Positions 37,945-48,200 of a stretch of 64,000 nt of DNA are shown in pieces. Within the stretch, counting starts at the first letter, position 1, and every line of letters begins with the position of its first letter. Location: assembly GCA_039105265.1 (NCBI GenBank), contig JAPFFF010000003.1, positions 3,410,001 through 3,474,000 of the forward strand. Reading direction: 5' to 3'. Source of the stretch: Tritrichomonas musculus (lineage: Eukaryota; Parabasalia; Tritrichomonadida; Tritrichomonadidae). A model generated the notes under the pieces. It saw only the letters and a list, made by a program, of their open reading frames with translations, made no database searches and was not told the DNA's origin. A program made the position numbers and the translations under genes.

Positions 37945-40668
37945 AGTTCATTGATACAGAAACTTCTTTTGAATGACGAACGGAGCTCAAATTCGTTCAT
38001 TGCGAATTGTGTTGTAAATGATCGTTCTCTTTGTCTTTCAAATTCATTTCTATCGAAGACGATAGACTGCTTTCAACCTTCTGAAATTGAGAGTCTTTCA
38101 TCGCTATTGAATTACATGATGAAGCGGTCAAACGATACACTTTCAAAAACTGACGAGAACCAGTTTTATCTAAGGTCAATTGTCGGCTTCTGTGATGCAA
38201 TTCTCAACTCGTCTGCAGATCGTTCTAAACTGGAGGGAATTGACATAAAAGAGCTCATTCTTTTCTTCAATAATTTCTGGGATAATTTGGCCACAGAAAA
38301 AGTTCTTCGTTTGATCGTCCAGATATCAAATAACAATGTCGATTTTCTTAAAAATTTGAATGAAAAATTGGTCGACCAAATTTCACTTCAAATTAATCAT
38401 AATGATAGGGAAAAGTGGCACTTGGCAATCATTGAAGACGAGCTCCTCCTGTCAAACAGAAATTCGCTCTCTCTCGACGACGATGAAAGATTGGCAGATG
38501 AGCTCAAGCGCGTACACGACCTCGCTCGCGTGCAGCACGAGAGAGATGTATACGCAAACCCACACGCGCTGTTCGCTCTCTACGTGAGGGAAATAGAGGA
38601 GAAGCAAAAGCCAGAGTGGGCGTCACTTTTGGCAACAAAACTTTGGCCCGAGTCCCGCCTGGAGTCAGAGGAAGAGAAGGCGTTTTACAGGCTCGCGCTG
38701 TCGCCTGACACACTCAGCGAAAACGAAGGCATCGCAGCTGGAAACGAAGAAGGCACAATTCCAGCAGGAGGAAGAACTTTTAAGGCGAGATCAATTCAGC
38801 TCGATGCACACGATAATGAGGATGCCAAACAAGCAGAAGAGCAAAGGCGGGCAGAGGAAGCTAGACAAGTAGAAGAAGCAAGACAAGCAGAGGAAGCTAG
38901 AAAGGCAGAAGAAGCAAGACAAGCTGAAGAACAAAGGAAGGCAGAAGAGGCCAGATTAGCAGAAGAAGCTAGGATAGCTGAAGAACAAAGGAAGGCTGAA
39001 GAAGAAGCCAAACAAGCTAAAGAAGCAAGACAAGCAGAAGAGGCTAGAAAGGCAGAAGAAGCAAGACAAGCTGAAGAACAAAGGAAGGCAGAAGAGGCCA
39101 GATTAGCTGAAGAACAAAGGAAGGCTGAAGAAGAAGCAAGACAAGCTGAAGAACAAAGGAAGGCAGAAGAGGCCAGATTAGCTGAAGAACAAAGGAAGGC
39201 TGAAGAAGAAGCAAGACAAGCTGAAGAACAAAGGAAGGCAGAAGAAGAAGCAAGACAAGCTGAAAAAGCAAGACAAGAAGAGGAAGCTAGACAAACTGAA
39301 GAACAAAGGAAGGCAGAAGAGGCCAGATTAGTTGAAGAACAAAGGAAGGCTGAAGAAGAAGCAAGACAAGCTGAAGAACAAAGGAAGGCAGAAGAGGCCA
39401 GATTAGCTGAAGAACAAAGGAAGGCTGAAGAAGAAGCAAGACAAGCTGAAGAACAAAGGAAGGCTGAAGAAGAAGCAAGACAAGCTGAAAAAGCAAGACA
39501 AGAAGAGGAAGCTAGACAAGCTGAAGAACAAAGGAAGGCAGAAGAGGCCAGATTAGCTGAAGAACAAAGGAAGGCAGAAGAAGCAAGACAAGCTGAAGAA
39601 CAAAGGAAGGCAGAAGAGGCCAGATTAGCTGAAGAAGCAAGAAAGGCAGAAGAAGCAAGACAAGCTGAAGAACAAAGGAAGGCAGAAGAGGCCAGATTAG
39701 CTGAAGAAGCAAGAAAGGCAGAAGAAGCAAGACAAGCTGAAGAACAAAGGAAGGCAGAAGAGGCCAGATTAGCTGAAGAACAAAGGAAGGCAGAAGAAGC
39801 AAGACAAGCTGAAGAACAAAGGAAGGCAGAAGAAGCAAGACAAGCTGAAGAACAAAGGAAGGCTGAAGAAGAAGCAAGACAAGCTGAAAAAGCAAGACAA
39901 GAAGAGGAAGCTAGACAAGCTGAAGAACAAAGGAAGGCAGAAGAGGCCAGACAAGCAGAAGAAGCAAGACAAGCAGAAGAAGCAAGACAAGCTGAAGAAC
40001 AAAGGAAGGCAGAAGAGGCCAGATTAGCAGAAGAACAAAGGAAGGCTGAAGAAGAAGCAAGACAAGCTGAAAAAGCAAGACAAGAAGAGGAAGCTAGACA
40101 AGCTGAAGAACAAAGGAAGGCAGAAGAGGCCAGACAAGCAGAAGAAGCAAGACAAGCTGAGGAACAAAGGAAGGCAGAGGAAGACATAGTTGCTGAAGAA
40201 GCAAGAAAAGCAAGAGAATCGCAACTCTCGGAATCAGCAGCGTCGAAGCAAAACGGATCCGAGGAGCACGAATACATCGAAGAACCTTTGATTCAAAACG
40301 GCAGCCCAATTCAAGAGCGATCATTTGATCTCAACGAAATCAATGGACGCGAGGCTGACGAGGAGGCGGCGAAGGCTCCAGCGGCGCTTGCAAATGAAGA
40401 GTCAGAAAAAGTGCCAGAGCAAGTGAACAACGAAGAAGTCTCTGACACAAATTCTGAACAGAAGAAGCTCAACTCTCTTCTCTATGGAGAAGAGGAGGAC
40501 ATTAACATGAGCGCTATAGACAACTTTTCATTGGAAGAAGTTACAGGCGACATTGGCGAATTAGAACAGCCACATGATCCTCAAACGGTAAGAGCTACTG
40601 CAGTAGGAACGGCCATCGTTACAACAGCTTCTTACTTAATCTTTAAATTCATTTCGAAAAAGAAATGA
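37945..40668 (+). CDS. In-frame C-terminal half of the USP-like protein: helical region, AEEQRKAEE repeats, tail anchor
   Basis: Begins directly after TGA 37942-37944 in the same frame as the USP-like ORF and has no ATG for about 50 codons. It is therefore almost certainly the rest of the same gene and not an independent one. The first 280 or so residues are helical and charged. About 300-755 are some 45 tandem steps of AEEQRKAEEARLAEE and close variants (Glu, Ala, Arg, Lys, Gln only), predicted to form one long single alpha-helix or coiled coil. Then an acidic segment and a C-terminal hydrophobic helix (ATAVGTAIVTTASYLIF) followed by KFISKKK, a classical tail anchor for the ER, mitochondrion-like organelle or other membrane. 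Whether the TGA is a mutation, an assembly error or read through is open. Confidence 0.8.
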   Translation, partial: SSLIQKLLLNDERSSNSFIANCVVNDRSLCLSNSFLSKTIDCFQPSEIESLSSLLNYMMKRSNDTLSKTDENQFYLRSIVGFCDAILNSSADRSKLEGIDIKELILFFNNFWDNLATEKVLRLIVQISNNNVDFLKNLNEKLVDQISLQINHNDREKWHLAIIEDELLLSNRNSLSLDDDERLADELKRVHDLARVQHERDVYANPHALFALYVREIEEKQKPEWASLLATKLWPESRLESEEEKAFYRLALSPDTLSENEGIAAGNEEGTIPAGGRTFKARSIQLDAHDNEDAKQAEEQRRAEEARQVEEARQAEEARKAEEARQAEEQRKAEEARLAEEARIAEEQRKAEEEAKQAKEARQAEEARKAEEARQAEEQRKAEEARLAEEQRKAEEEARQAEEQRKAEEARLAEEQRKAEEEARQAEEQRKAEEEARQAEKARQEEEARQTEEQRKAEEARLVEEQRKAEEEARQAEEQRKAEEARLAEEQRKAEEEARQAEEQRKAEEEARQAEKARQEEEARQAEEQRKAEEARLAEEQRKAEEARQAEEQRKAEEARLAEEARKAEEARQAEEQRKAEEARLAEEARKAEEARQAEEQRKAEEARLAEEQRKAEEARQAEEQRKAEEARQAEEQRKAEEEARQAEKARQEEEARQAEEQRKAEEARQAEEARQAEEARQAEEQRKAEEARLAEEQRKAEEEARQAEKARQEEEARQAEEQRKAEEARQAEEARQAEEQRKAEEDIVAEEARKARESQLSESAASKQNGSEEHEYIEEPLIQNGSPIQERSFDLNEINGREADEEAAKAPAALANEESEKVPEQVNNEEVSDTNSEQKKLNSLLYGEEEDINMSAIDNFSLEEVTGDIGELEQPHDPQTVRATAVGTAIVTTASYLIFKFISKKK
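38830..40220. repeat. Coding tandem repeat, AEEQRKAEEARLAEE steps
   Basis: About 1.4 kb of near-identical 30-45-bp units such as GCTGAAGAACAAAGGAAGGC (AEEQRKA) in the USP-like gene. Larger blocks of about 225 bp (for example 39046-39270 and 39271-39495) are themselves repeated, showing duplication at more than one scale. Long reverse-strand ORFs of Ala/Ser/Leu/Cys composition over the array are artefacts. Confidence 0.9.
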
Positions 40669-40836
40669 TTTTTTTTATGTAATAAATATTGAATTATTGT
40701 GATATAAAAAAATTTATTATAATTACGTATTGTCATTAATAAAGATCGATCTTTATGAACATTATTTATAGGCTTAATAATGATATTCCAACAGAATTTA
40801 ACGGTGAAAAATAAGTTCTTTAAAATTTGACATAAA

Positions 40837-40867
<31 letters not shown>
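40837..40867. repeat. T15/A16 homopolymer palindrome
   Basis: A run of about 15 T directly followed by about 16 A between the convergent USP-like and CHMP1-like genes. Lengths are likely unreliable. Confidence 0.8.
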
Positions 40868-40929
40868 TAGAAATAAATATTATTCATAAGTAATGAAAAA
40901 TTTAGGAATAAAGATACACCTTATAAAAT

Positions 40930-41481
40930 TTAACTCTTATAGCCTTGAACTGGCATGCCTGGATTGATCATTGGTTGTCCATTTGGAATTTCAGCAATTT
41001 GTGTAAGAGCATCTTCTGCATTTTCTGCTTCAAGAGTTGCAAGAAGGTCTTCAGCACCAGCGTTTAAATCCATTTGCCCATCTCCATTTACCAAAAGATC
41101 TTGGGCAGCACCCATCTTTTCTTTAAGTCCATCCATCTTCGTGCGATTAGCAGAAAGTTTGTTAAGATTAACTTGTTTTGCTGATTTTTCCATTCCCGCT
41201 GTGGCTTGGCCCATTGTTTTTGCCATTTGAGCAGAAACTTGAGCCTGACGCATATCGGTAGCATATCCGTTTGTTGCTGCAACACTTTGAAGCAATTGTG
41301 TAGCTTGCTGGTCATAGCGGACAGCATTTTGAGCATATAATGCTGCAGCTGCTCTATTACCTCGCTTTAATTCATTTTTTGCTTTATTTCTTTCTTTGTT
41401 AGCTTCCTTTTGCATACGTTTGGCTTCACGTTCAAGCTGTTTGGCTTGCATCTTAACTTCGAAGGTTTTTTGATCCATCAT
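40930..41481 (-). CDS. ESCRT-III subunit CHMP1/Did2-like, 183 aa
   Basis: Small charged helical protein that polymerises on membranes during multivesicular-body sorting, cytokinesis and membrane repair, and recruits Vps4. The N-terminal Snf7 core is clear: FEVKMQAKQLEREAKRMQKE, then NKERNKAKNELKRGN, AALYAQNAVRYDQQA and MAKTMGQATAGMEK match the CHMP1 subgroup pattern (FxLKFxAKQLEKxAKK, CARxYAENAIR, MxxVxxxLxxA). A long acidic C-terminal part follows, with AEDLLATLEAENAEDAL. The expected terminal MIM1 helix (like LxxRLxxL) that binds Vps4 MIT is not seen. The protein instead ends in a Pro/Gly/Asn stretch (NGQPMINPGMPVQGYKS). Two ATGs are adjacent (41481, 41478), and the first is used. Confidence 0.85.
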   Translation of the reverse strand: MMDQKTFEVKMQAKQLEREAKRMQKEANKERNKAKNELKRGNRAAAALYAQNAVRYDQQATQLLQSVAATNGYATDMRQAQVSAQMAKTMGQATAGMEKSAKQVNLNKLSANRTKMDGLKEKMGAAQDLLVNGDGQMDLNAGAEDLLATLEAENAEDALTQIAEIPNGQPMINPGMPVQGYKS

Positions 41482-42071
41482 TTTCTTTAATGAAATGTCA
41501 AAAACCGTTATCTCAATCGCTAAGAAACTTTTTGATAAAAATTTTTAAATTTTCAATTGAATCTTGACCGGAATATAAATTTTATAAATTTTTAATTATG
41601 AAATAAACTTATCAAAAATTTCCAAAATTTTATAAATATTTATCATGAACAAACATAAAGATTTTATGCAGCAATATCTATCAATTTTACATAAAACAAT
41701 TGCATATATAATAATAGATGTATACAATTAACTTGCGGGATTTTTTAAAAATTGCCCATGGCATTGGGTATATTCTAATAATTTTTGCGCTGTTTCACAA
41801 AATGCATCATGAATACAATAGAAATCAAAGCATATAAATAATAAATACATATTTTTTTGGCTCAACACTTGAATTATAAAATTATATATATCATTTAATA
41901 AGTTACCAAAAACTCTCAATAGGAAATATAATAGTAATTTTGGCTAACAACTCATGCGATTTTTTAGAGACAACCTTTTCTTTTATTGAATTCAATTCTA
42001 TGATTGAGAAATTTAAAATGATCGTTAAGGTAAAATTATTGATATAAATTCTATTTCACACGTTTAATAAA
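41482..42071. other. Intergenic between divergent genes, about 590 bp
   Basis: AT-rich. A 63-codon minus-strand ORF near 41728-41919 starts at an ATG-less or weak site and has no protein-like features. TTTCACACG just before ATG 42072 is a weak initiator candidate. Nothing else. Confidence 0.4.
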
Positions 42072-43172
42072 ATGGATAGTGCATCCTTTCCAGCAGAAAT
42101 ATTTACAATTCCTTATGATTCTCTTCCTTCTAAAGATGAAAATGGTCCTGACATTATAAACAATACAATTTCTTTTTTTGAATCTCATAAAGAAGCATTT
42201 TTAAATCACCTATCACACTATTATTCGGTTGTTCCAATTCAACAAATAGAATCAAATCATTTTCCTAATATTTCAGATACTTTTGTTCATTTTATTAAAC
42301 TATTATGCCAACTACCAGACCCATTTCTTCCACGCAACTTAATTCAACTCTATTCTGAATCACCTTCTTTAACATCAGCACAACAAGTTGTTGTTAGTTT
42401 GCCATTAAATAAACGCAATCCGTTTAATAGATTTATTCATCTTCTTCGAGACATAACAGCACATTCAATTTATCCATTAGAGTTAGATCGAATACTAGGA
42501 AGCGCTTTTGCACACTCACAAACTTATAACTTTTTTGATTTTCTAACAAAGCAAAATACATCGGCACTATGCTTCCCTTTTTCATCTTTCAAAAGCTTTT
42601 TACCAGAAGAACCTCCAAATCTTTATCCAGAAATCGAAAATAGTGATGCTTTTGATTATACTAAAGTTAATGTTGAAGTTCCAGCCGAAATGCTTATTGC
42701 ACCTTCACAGTCTATTGCTGAACAATTAGCGCAACTTTATAATAACACAAAATTACAAGCTAGAAGCTATGGATTAACAGATGAAATTCTTGATAGTGTT
42801 GACAGCATTACAATCAAAGAAGCAGAAAAATATAGATCAGAATTAAAATCAATACTTCTTCAATTTGAAAGAGATATTGCTACAATTATAAAAAGGAAAC
42901 CTGTTAAAAGTGATAAAAAGCCTCTTTCTTCTCTTTATAGAATACATATGATATTAAGAAATAAATGCAGAGTTCAATCACAAAGAGATGAATTAATAAT
43001 AGAAAAGAAAAAATTACAGAGGGAATTGAATGATTACAGAGCTGAATTTGAAGAAAAATATGGGAGGAAAATTTCATCTGCAGCAGACAAAGCACCGATA
43101 GCTGCGAAATATCAACGTTATAAAGAAATCAAAGAGGAATTAGCAAGAATTGCTAGCAAATCTTCTCATTAG
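42072..43172 (+). CDS. FAM13-like RhoGAP-domain protein, 366 aa
   Basis: Two parts. Residues about 20-175 look like a RhoGAP domain from its middle to end: FVHFIKLLCQLPDPFLPRNL (KxFLRELPEPLxP) and SLPLNKRNPFNRFIHLLRDI (LPxxNxxxLxxLxxFL). The C-terminal 110 residues are charged and helical, ending in RDELIIEKKKLQRELNDYRA, then FEEKYGRKISSAADKAPIA and KYQRYKEIKEELARI, closely matching the conserved C-terminus of FAM13A/B and related proteins. The classical arginine finger motif (GIFRxSG) of an active RhoGAP is not seen, so GTPase activation is doubtful. It probably binds a Rho-family GTPase or acts in a complex. No membrane segment. Stop is TAG. Confidence 0.75.
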   Translation: MDSASFPAEIFTIPYDSLPSKDENGPDIINNTISFFESHKEAFLNHLSHYYSVVPIQQIESNHFPNISDTFVHFIKLLCQLPDPFLPRNLIQLYSESPSLTSAQQVVVSLPLNKRNPFNRFIHLLRDITAHSIYPLELDRILGSAFAHSQTYNFFDFLTKQNTSALCFPFSSFKSFLPEEPPNLYPEIENSDAFDYTKVNVEVPAEMLIAPSQSIAEQLAQLYNNTKLQARSYGLTDEILDSVDSITIKEAEKYRSELKSILLQFERDIATIIKRKPVKSDKKPLSSLYRIHMILRNKCRVQSQRDELIIEKKKLQRELNDYRAEFEEKYGRKISSAADKAPIAAKYQRYKEIKEELARIASKSSH

Positions 43173-43381
43173 TTTTATGATTTTGAGCTAATGCATTTTT
43201 AATTTTTGTTTTATTGTCAATAAATATAAGTTTATTTTTAATTATCATGACCTGTATTTGTATTAAAAGACCAAATATAAATTTAAAATTTCATAATTCT
43301 CATAGAAATATATTCATCTATTTTTGATAGAATTTTGATCATCTAAAAATTTTTTATTTGAATTTAAATGTTGAGATTAAA

Positions 43382-44728
43382 ATGAATGGAAGATGCTTTA
43401 AACTTCACCGAGATCGAGTTATTAACATTATTAATAATGGAAACCTCGAAGATAGTCTCATTTTTATGCCATCACCACCAGTTCCAAAAGAAATATTCAC
43501 TGATTCTGATCTACCTTTTACTCAAGAAGGAATTTTCTATTGGTTAACAGGATGGGAACATCCTGCATCTGCAATAATCATTGATGTCAAAAATAATCAT
43601 TCCATTTTAATTACACCATCATTTGACGAAGATTACGAAACTTGGTATGGAAAAGCTCCAACAGATGACGAAATTATGAACCAAACAGGTGTAGATGAAG
43701 TCAAACAAGGTGTTAATGCCGAACAATTTCTCAACGAATTTACAACAAAACATAAACAATCAATCAAATATCGACTTCTTGCATTTCCTCTTCGCCACAT
43801 GCTCAAAATTGATGACATAGGCACATTAGTTTGTGCCGTTTCAATTGCCAGACGAAGCAAATTTGATCATGAAATCGAAGCATTACGACGTGCAAGTGTT
43901 GTTTCATCAGCTGCCCTTGTAGAAGTAATGAAATATTGTCGTCCAGAAATAAGTGAAAGTGATTTAGCTGCAGTTTTTCTTTTTAAAGGCACCTTATTAG
44001 GTGGCCGTGGCCTTTCATTTCCAATTATCGCAGCATCCGGATGTCAAGGCGCTTACATGCATTATACAGCTAATAACAACATTGCTCATGACGGAGATAT
44101 GGTTCTTTTTGATTGCGGACTCTATGTTGAGCATTATGCGGGCGATGTTACACGAACTTTTCCAGTGAATGGAACTTTTTCTGAAATTCAGAAAAAAGTT
44201 TACAAATTATTATTAAGAGCACAATGCGCTTTAATAAATATTGTTAAACCACAGATTACTTTATATGATCTTGAAAATAACATGCTCGTGCAAATTTTCG
44301 AGATTTTAAGAAACATTGGCGTTGTCGACTACAAAGTTGAGTTTGATCGTGAAGTTGCCCAACTTTTTTGCCCTCATACAACTTCCCATCATATCGGAGT
44401 GAGCGTACATGATTGGTCCTTCTACAACGGAAAGTCACTCTTAACAGTTGATATGATGGAAGCTTTCAGACTCATTCCAAATATGGTAATTAGCATTGAG
44501 CCCGGAATCTACTTCAATGCGATATCTTTGAATAGAAATAGAAATGACCCAAGATACACTATAGTGAACTTCGATTTGGCTTTGGAATTGGCTAAAACAG
44601 TCTGCGCTATTAGAATCGAGGATGATATCTTGGTCACTCAAGACGGATGCGAGGTTCTTAGCACTTGTCCAAAGAAAATCGAAGAGATTGAGTCAATTAT
44701 GGCTGAAAGTAAGAAACAAAATAATTAA
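43382..44728 (+). CDS. Xaa-Pro aminopeptidase/dipeptidase (M24B), 448 aa
   Basis: Metallopeptidase that cleaves N-terminal X-Pro bonds in peptides, usually cytosolic. The open frame reaches back to a TTG at 43358; the first ATG is 43382 (MNGRCFKLHR). The N-terminal domain (about residues 1-160) is of the creatinase/prolidase type (FTQEGIFYWLTGWEHPAS, then ITPSFDEDYETWYG). The C-terminal pita-bread domain carries all five metal ligands: Asp in LFDCGLYVEHY, Asp in GDVTRTFP, His in CPHTTSHHIG, Glu in ISIEPGIY and Glu in IRIEDDILVT. The Trp/His context is also conserved. There is no signal peptide. Family-typical length (PepP/PEPD about 440-490 aa) and an intact active site support a functional enzyme. 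Confidence 0.95.
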   Translation: MNGRCFKLHRDRVINIINNGNLEDSLIFMPSPPVPKEIFTDSDLPFTQEGIFYWLTGWEHPASAIIIDVKNNHSILITPSFDEDYETWYGKAPTDDEIMNQTGVDEVKQGVNAEQFLNEFTTKHKQSIKYRLLAFPLRHMLKIDDIGTLVCAVSIARRSKFDHEIEALRRASVVSSAALVEVMKYCRPEISESDLAAVFLFKGTLLGGRGLSFPIIAASGCQGAYMHYTANNNIAHDGDMVLFDCGLYVEHYAGDVTRTFPVNGTFSEIQKKVYKLLLRAQCALINIVKPQITLYDLENNMLVQIFEILRNIGVVDYKVEFDREVAQLFCPHTTSHHIGVSVHDWSFYNGKSLLTVDMMEAFRLIPNMVISIEPGIYFNAISLNRNRNDPRYTIVNFDLALELAKTVCAIRIEDDILVTQDGCEVLSTCPKKIEEIESIMAESKKQNN

Positions 44729-45218
44729 TAATACTTTCTTGTATGTTAGAATTAAATAAAGAGATATAATATATTACTTTTCTTTTTTTTTCAAGAATAT
44801 GACTTTATTATTTTGATTAATGTGATCAATACGCTTTACATGTATAAGTAATACCAATTTTTTTTTTAATTTCAATCAACAATCACATTATCAAAATATA
44901 TATAAGTATGTAATTTTATAAAGAATAAAATTATTTGATTTGAAACTTATTTACATGCTTTAAATTGGGGTTCATTAAGCAAAATTATAAAATATATTTA
45001 TTTTATTTAGATTTTTTTTTTCTATTGAATTAGTATATTGAAAAAAATATTTTATTGAATTTTAAAATGAAAAATTGAGCTATACGATCATACAATCAGC
45101 TGATATTCATTTTTTTGAGAAAGCTTATTCAATTATTTCTTTTTAGAATGAATGAGACCAATTAAGAAAAAAAATCGTTTTCATATTTGAATTATTATTT
45201 GGTCAAATCAAAAAATAA
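44729..45218. other. Intergenic, about 490 bp
   Basis: AT-rich. GGTCAAATCAAAAAAT just before ATG 45219 is a weak initiator candidate. No ORF or repeat seen. Confidence 0.4.
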
Positions 45219-48200
45219 ATGAAAAAAGCTTTTAAAGACTTTTTAGATTTAGATTTATATACCAAGTTAAATAAAATAGGCGGCTCCAAATGTACAGAAA
45301 TATATCTTGTTCAAAAAATTAAATCACCTTCACCAAAATATATATTTAAAACATTTATTCTCAATGGTAATACATCCCAAATACAGAAAACAGTTTTAGA
45401 AACGTTTTATCAAATAAATTTTCCGAAATATCAGTATTTACTATGCTATCATCATTATTCATTTTTATCCCTTGATAAAAAGCTTAATCCCACGTTTTCA
45501 ATGAAATATATATCATCAATAACGCTTAAAGATCGTTTACAAAATCCAAATTTTAAAAACAACTGGACAAAAGTGAATGCATTAAATTGCATATTTGCAG
45601 TTGCCGAAGCAATTGGTTATTTACATGATCACATTATATATCATGGTAATCTATGTCCATCCAATATAATTGTAGATGAAGCAGAACAATGCTATGTTTG
45701 CGATTTCGGTCTTTATCGTATAAAATCCTTATTAAAAACGATTGAATTATCGAATCCAGAATATCGAGCTCCAGAGATGATTAATTCAGAGCCAACGGAA
45801 AAAGGAGATGTTTTTTCATTTGGTGTATTAATGTGTCAGTTATGTTTAATCTTTTTTAGCCGTGATCCTCAAGAAAGCATCAGTAATTTTCTGATTAAAA
45901 ATGACAAACGCAAATTTGAAATTTTCCCGTCATTTTTATCGAAATTAATACCGCAATGTCTATCCACCAAGCCAGAAGATCGTCCATCCTTCATCAAAAT
46001 CCGGAACCATTTTCACAGTAAAGAATTTCAATACGAAAGCGCCAAAATTTCAGAGATTTACGATCGATTTTTGAATACAAAATACGTATTCAATTTGGCC
46101 AAAAGGAACGATTCGTTTGCGTTGAATAAACTCGGCAACATGTATGAAGAAGGCAAAGGTGTTGAGAGGGATCATTCAAAGGCCATCGAATTCTATAAAA
46201 AAGCAGCAGAACTCGGAAATTCAGAAGCGCAATGCAATTACGGCGTCATGCTACAAGAGGAGAATGATGAACGGAAGAAAACCGAAGGTGCTCAATATTT
46301 ACACAAGTCAGCGTTACAAGGCAATATTCATGGCATGGCCAATTATGGGATTGCATTAAAGTACGGCGACGGTGTTGCTGAGAATCAAGAAGAAGCGAAC
46401 AAATACTTGAAAAAAGCAGCGGATCTCGGTTATTCATATGCACAAGTGAATTATGGTTACGGTTTGATTGATTCTGATCCAACACCTGACCAAATTAGAG
46501 AAGGCGTTAAATACATTAAAATGGCAATAGATCAAGGTGATCCCGACGGTTATTACACATATGGCGTGCTGTTAAAGTTGGGCGACGTAATTGAAAAAAA
46601 CGAAGAAATGTCAGTCCAATATTTCAAAATTGCAGCTGACATGGGATATGAAAAAGCTATCGTTGAATATGCCAACTCATGCTACGAAGGAAAAGGTTGT
46701 CAACAGAATAAGAACGCTGCTCTTCAGTATTACAGAATGGCCTATGAAAAAGGCAACATGGAATTGAAACCGTTAATTGATGAATTATCGAAAAATGAAG
46801 TTAAAATTGAAAGTCATGAAATTTCAAATAAACCGAAAAGAAACCGAATTAAAACTAAGAAAACAAGTTCATCAGCTAACACAACAATTCATCTTCAACT
46901 TCAACCTATTCAACACTTTGATAAAAACACATCATCAGACACACTCCTCTCAATTTTCAAGAGACTTAAAAATGAATTCAAAAAGTTGCAAGAAACAGAA
47001 AAGAAAATTAAATTGAATTCAAAAGATATCTCGCATTATCGCATAATTAAATATGAAGATGAATTTGTTAAAACAAACGATTCAAGAATCATTTATAAAT
47101 ATGGAAAATTGTATTCAAAAATAGGAGGCACAAAAGCAAACAAAGAAAAAGCAATGAATTATTACAAATTATCGGCTGATTTGGGTTATTCTAAAGCGCA
47201 AGCTGAATATGGAATCTCTTTACAAAATGGACGTGATATAAAGAAAAATGCAAAAACAGCAGCTTATTATCTCGAAAGGGCTGCAAATCAAGGGAATTTG
47301 AAAGCAATGAATTATTATGGATTGGCGCTTTTTAATGGAGAAGGAATTAAACAAAATAAAGAAGTTGGATTGAAATATTTGAAAATGGCTGCAGATAATA
47401 ATTATCCAATAGCACAATTGAATTATGGTGATTGTGTTAATAATCCTAAAGTCGGTCATCAATACATCGAAATGGCAGCAAAGGCAAAATATGGAAAGGC
47501 AATTTTATATTACGCAAGAGATTTCATGAAAGGTCTCGGTGTTGAAAAAGACCTAAAAAGAGCAGCTGAAATCTTACGTGAATTATATAAGAAAGAAAAT
47601 AGTATCGAAGCTTTAATCAATTTAATTAAATGCTTAAAAGACGTCGATCGAAGAGAATCCGTTAAATATTTGAAGGTTTTGGCCGATCAAGATGGCCAAG
47701 ATGATCCGAATTACATGAATTACATACATAAAGCACAACTCAGTTATGGAATTAATTTATTCTTCGGTGAAGATGTTCAAAAGGATGAAGAAACAGCAAT
47801 TAAATATATAGTAAAGTCTACTCTTGTTTCTAAAATTAGAAACAAGTATCCCGAAATTTTCATGCGAATTCCGCATGATTTTACGAGCGTTATGAGTAAC
47901 GTTGATTCATTCTTGAAGAGAAATAACGGAGTCATTAACAAAGATGAAGAAAAGTTAATTAAAAGTGCTTATAAAGGAAACGTTGACGATACACTTCAAG
48001 TTGCTAAAATGATTGAAAAATCAGGCGATTATCGAACAGCTAACTTTTTCTATGAAATAGCAGCGGATTCAAATCAAAGAGAAGCAAACTTCATCCTTGG
48101 AAAATATTATATTGAAGGAAAAAACGGATTACAAACTAACGTTACTAAAGGAATTAATTATATTAATAAAGCTTCTGAACTTGGCTATCCAGAAGCTCGT

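Noticed and set aside
38796-40277. 493-codon minus-strand ORF rich in Ala, Ser, Cys and Leu, and its neighbours at 39044-40324
   Set aside because: Mirror images of the AEEQRKAEE-coding tandem repeat; a repeat without stops in one frame gives open frames in others. Composition and lack of proper starts speak against genes.
41728-41919. 63-codon minus-strand ORF
   Set aside because: Short, AT-driven composition and no support; treated as intergenic.
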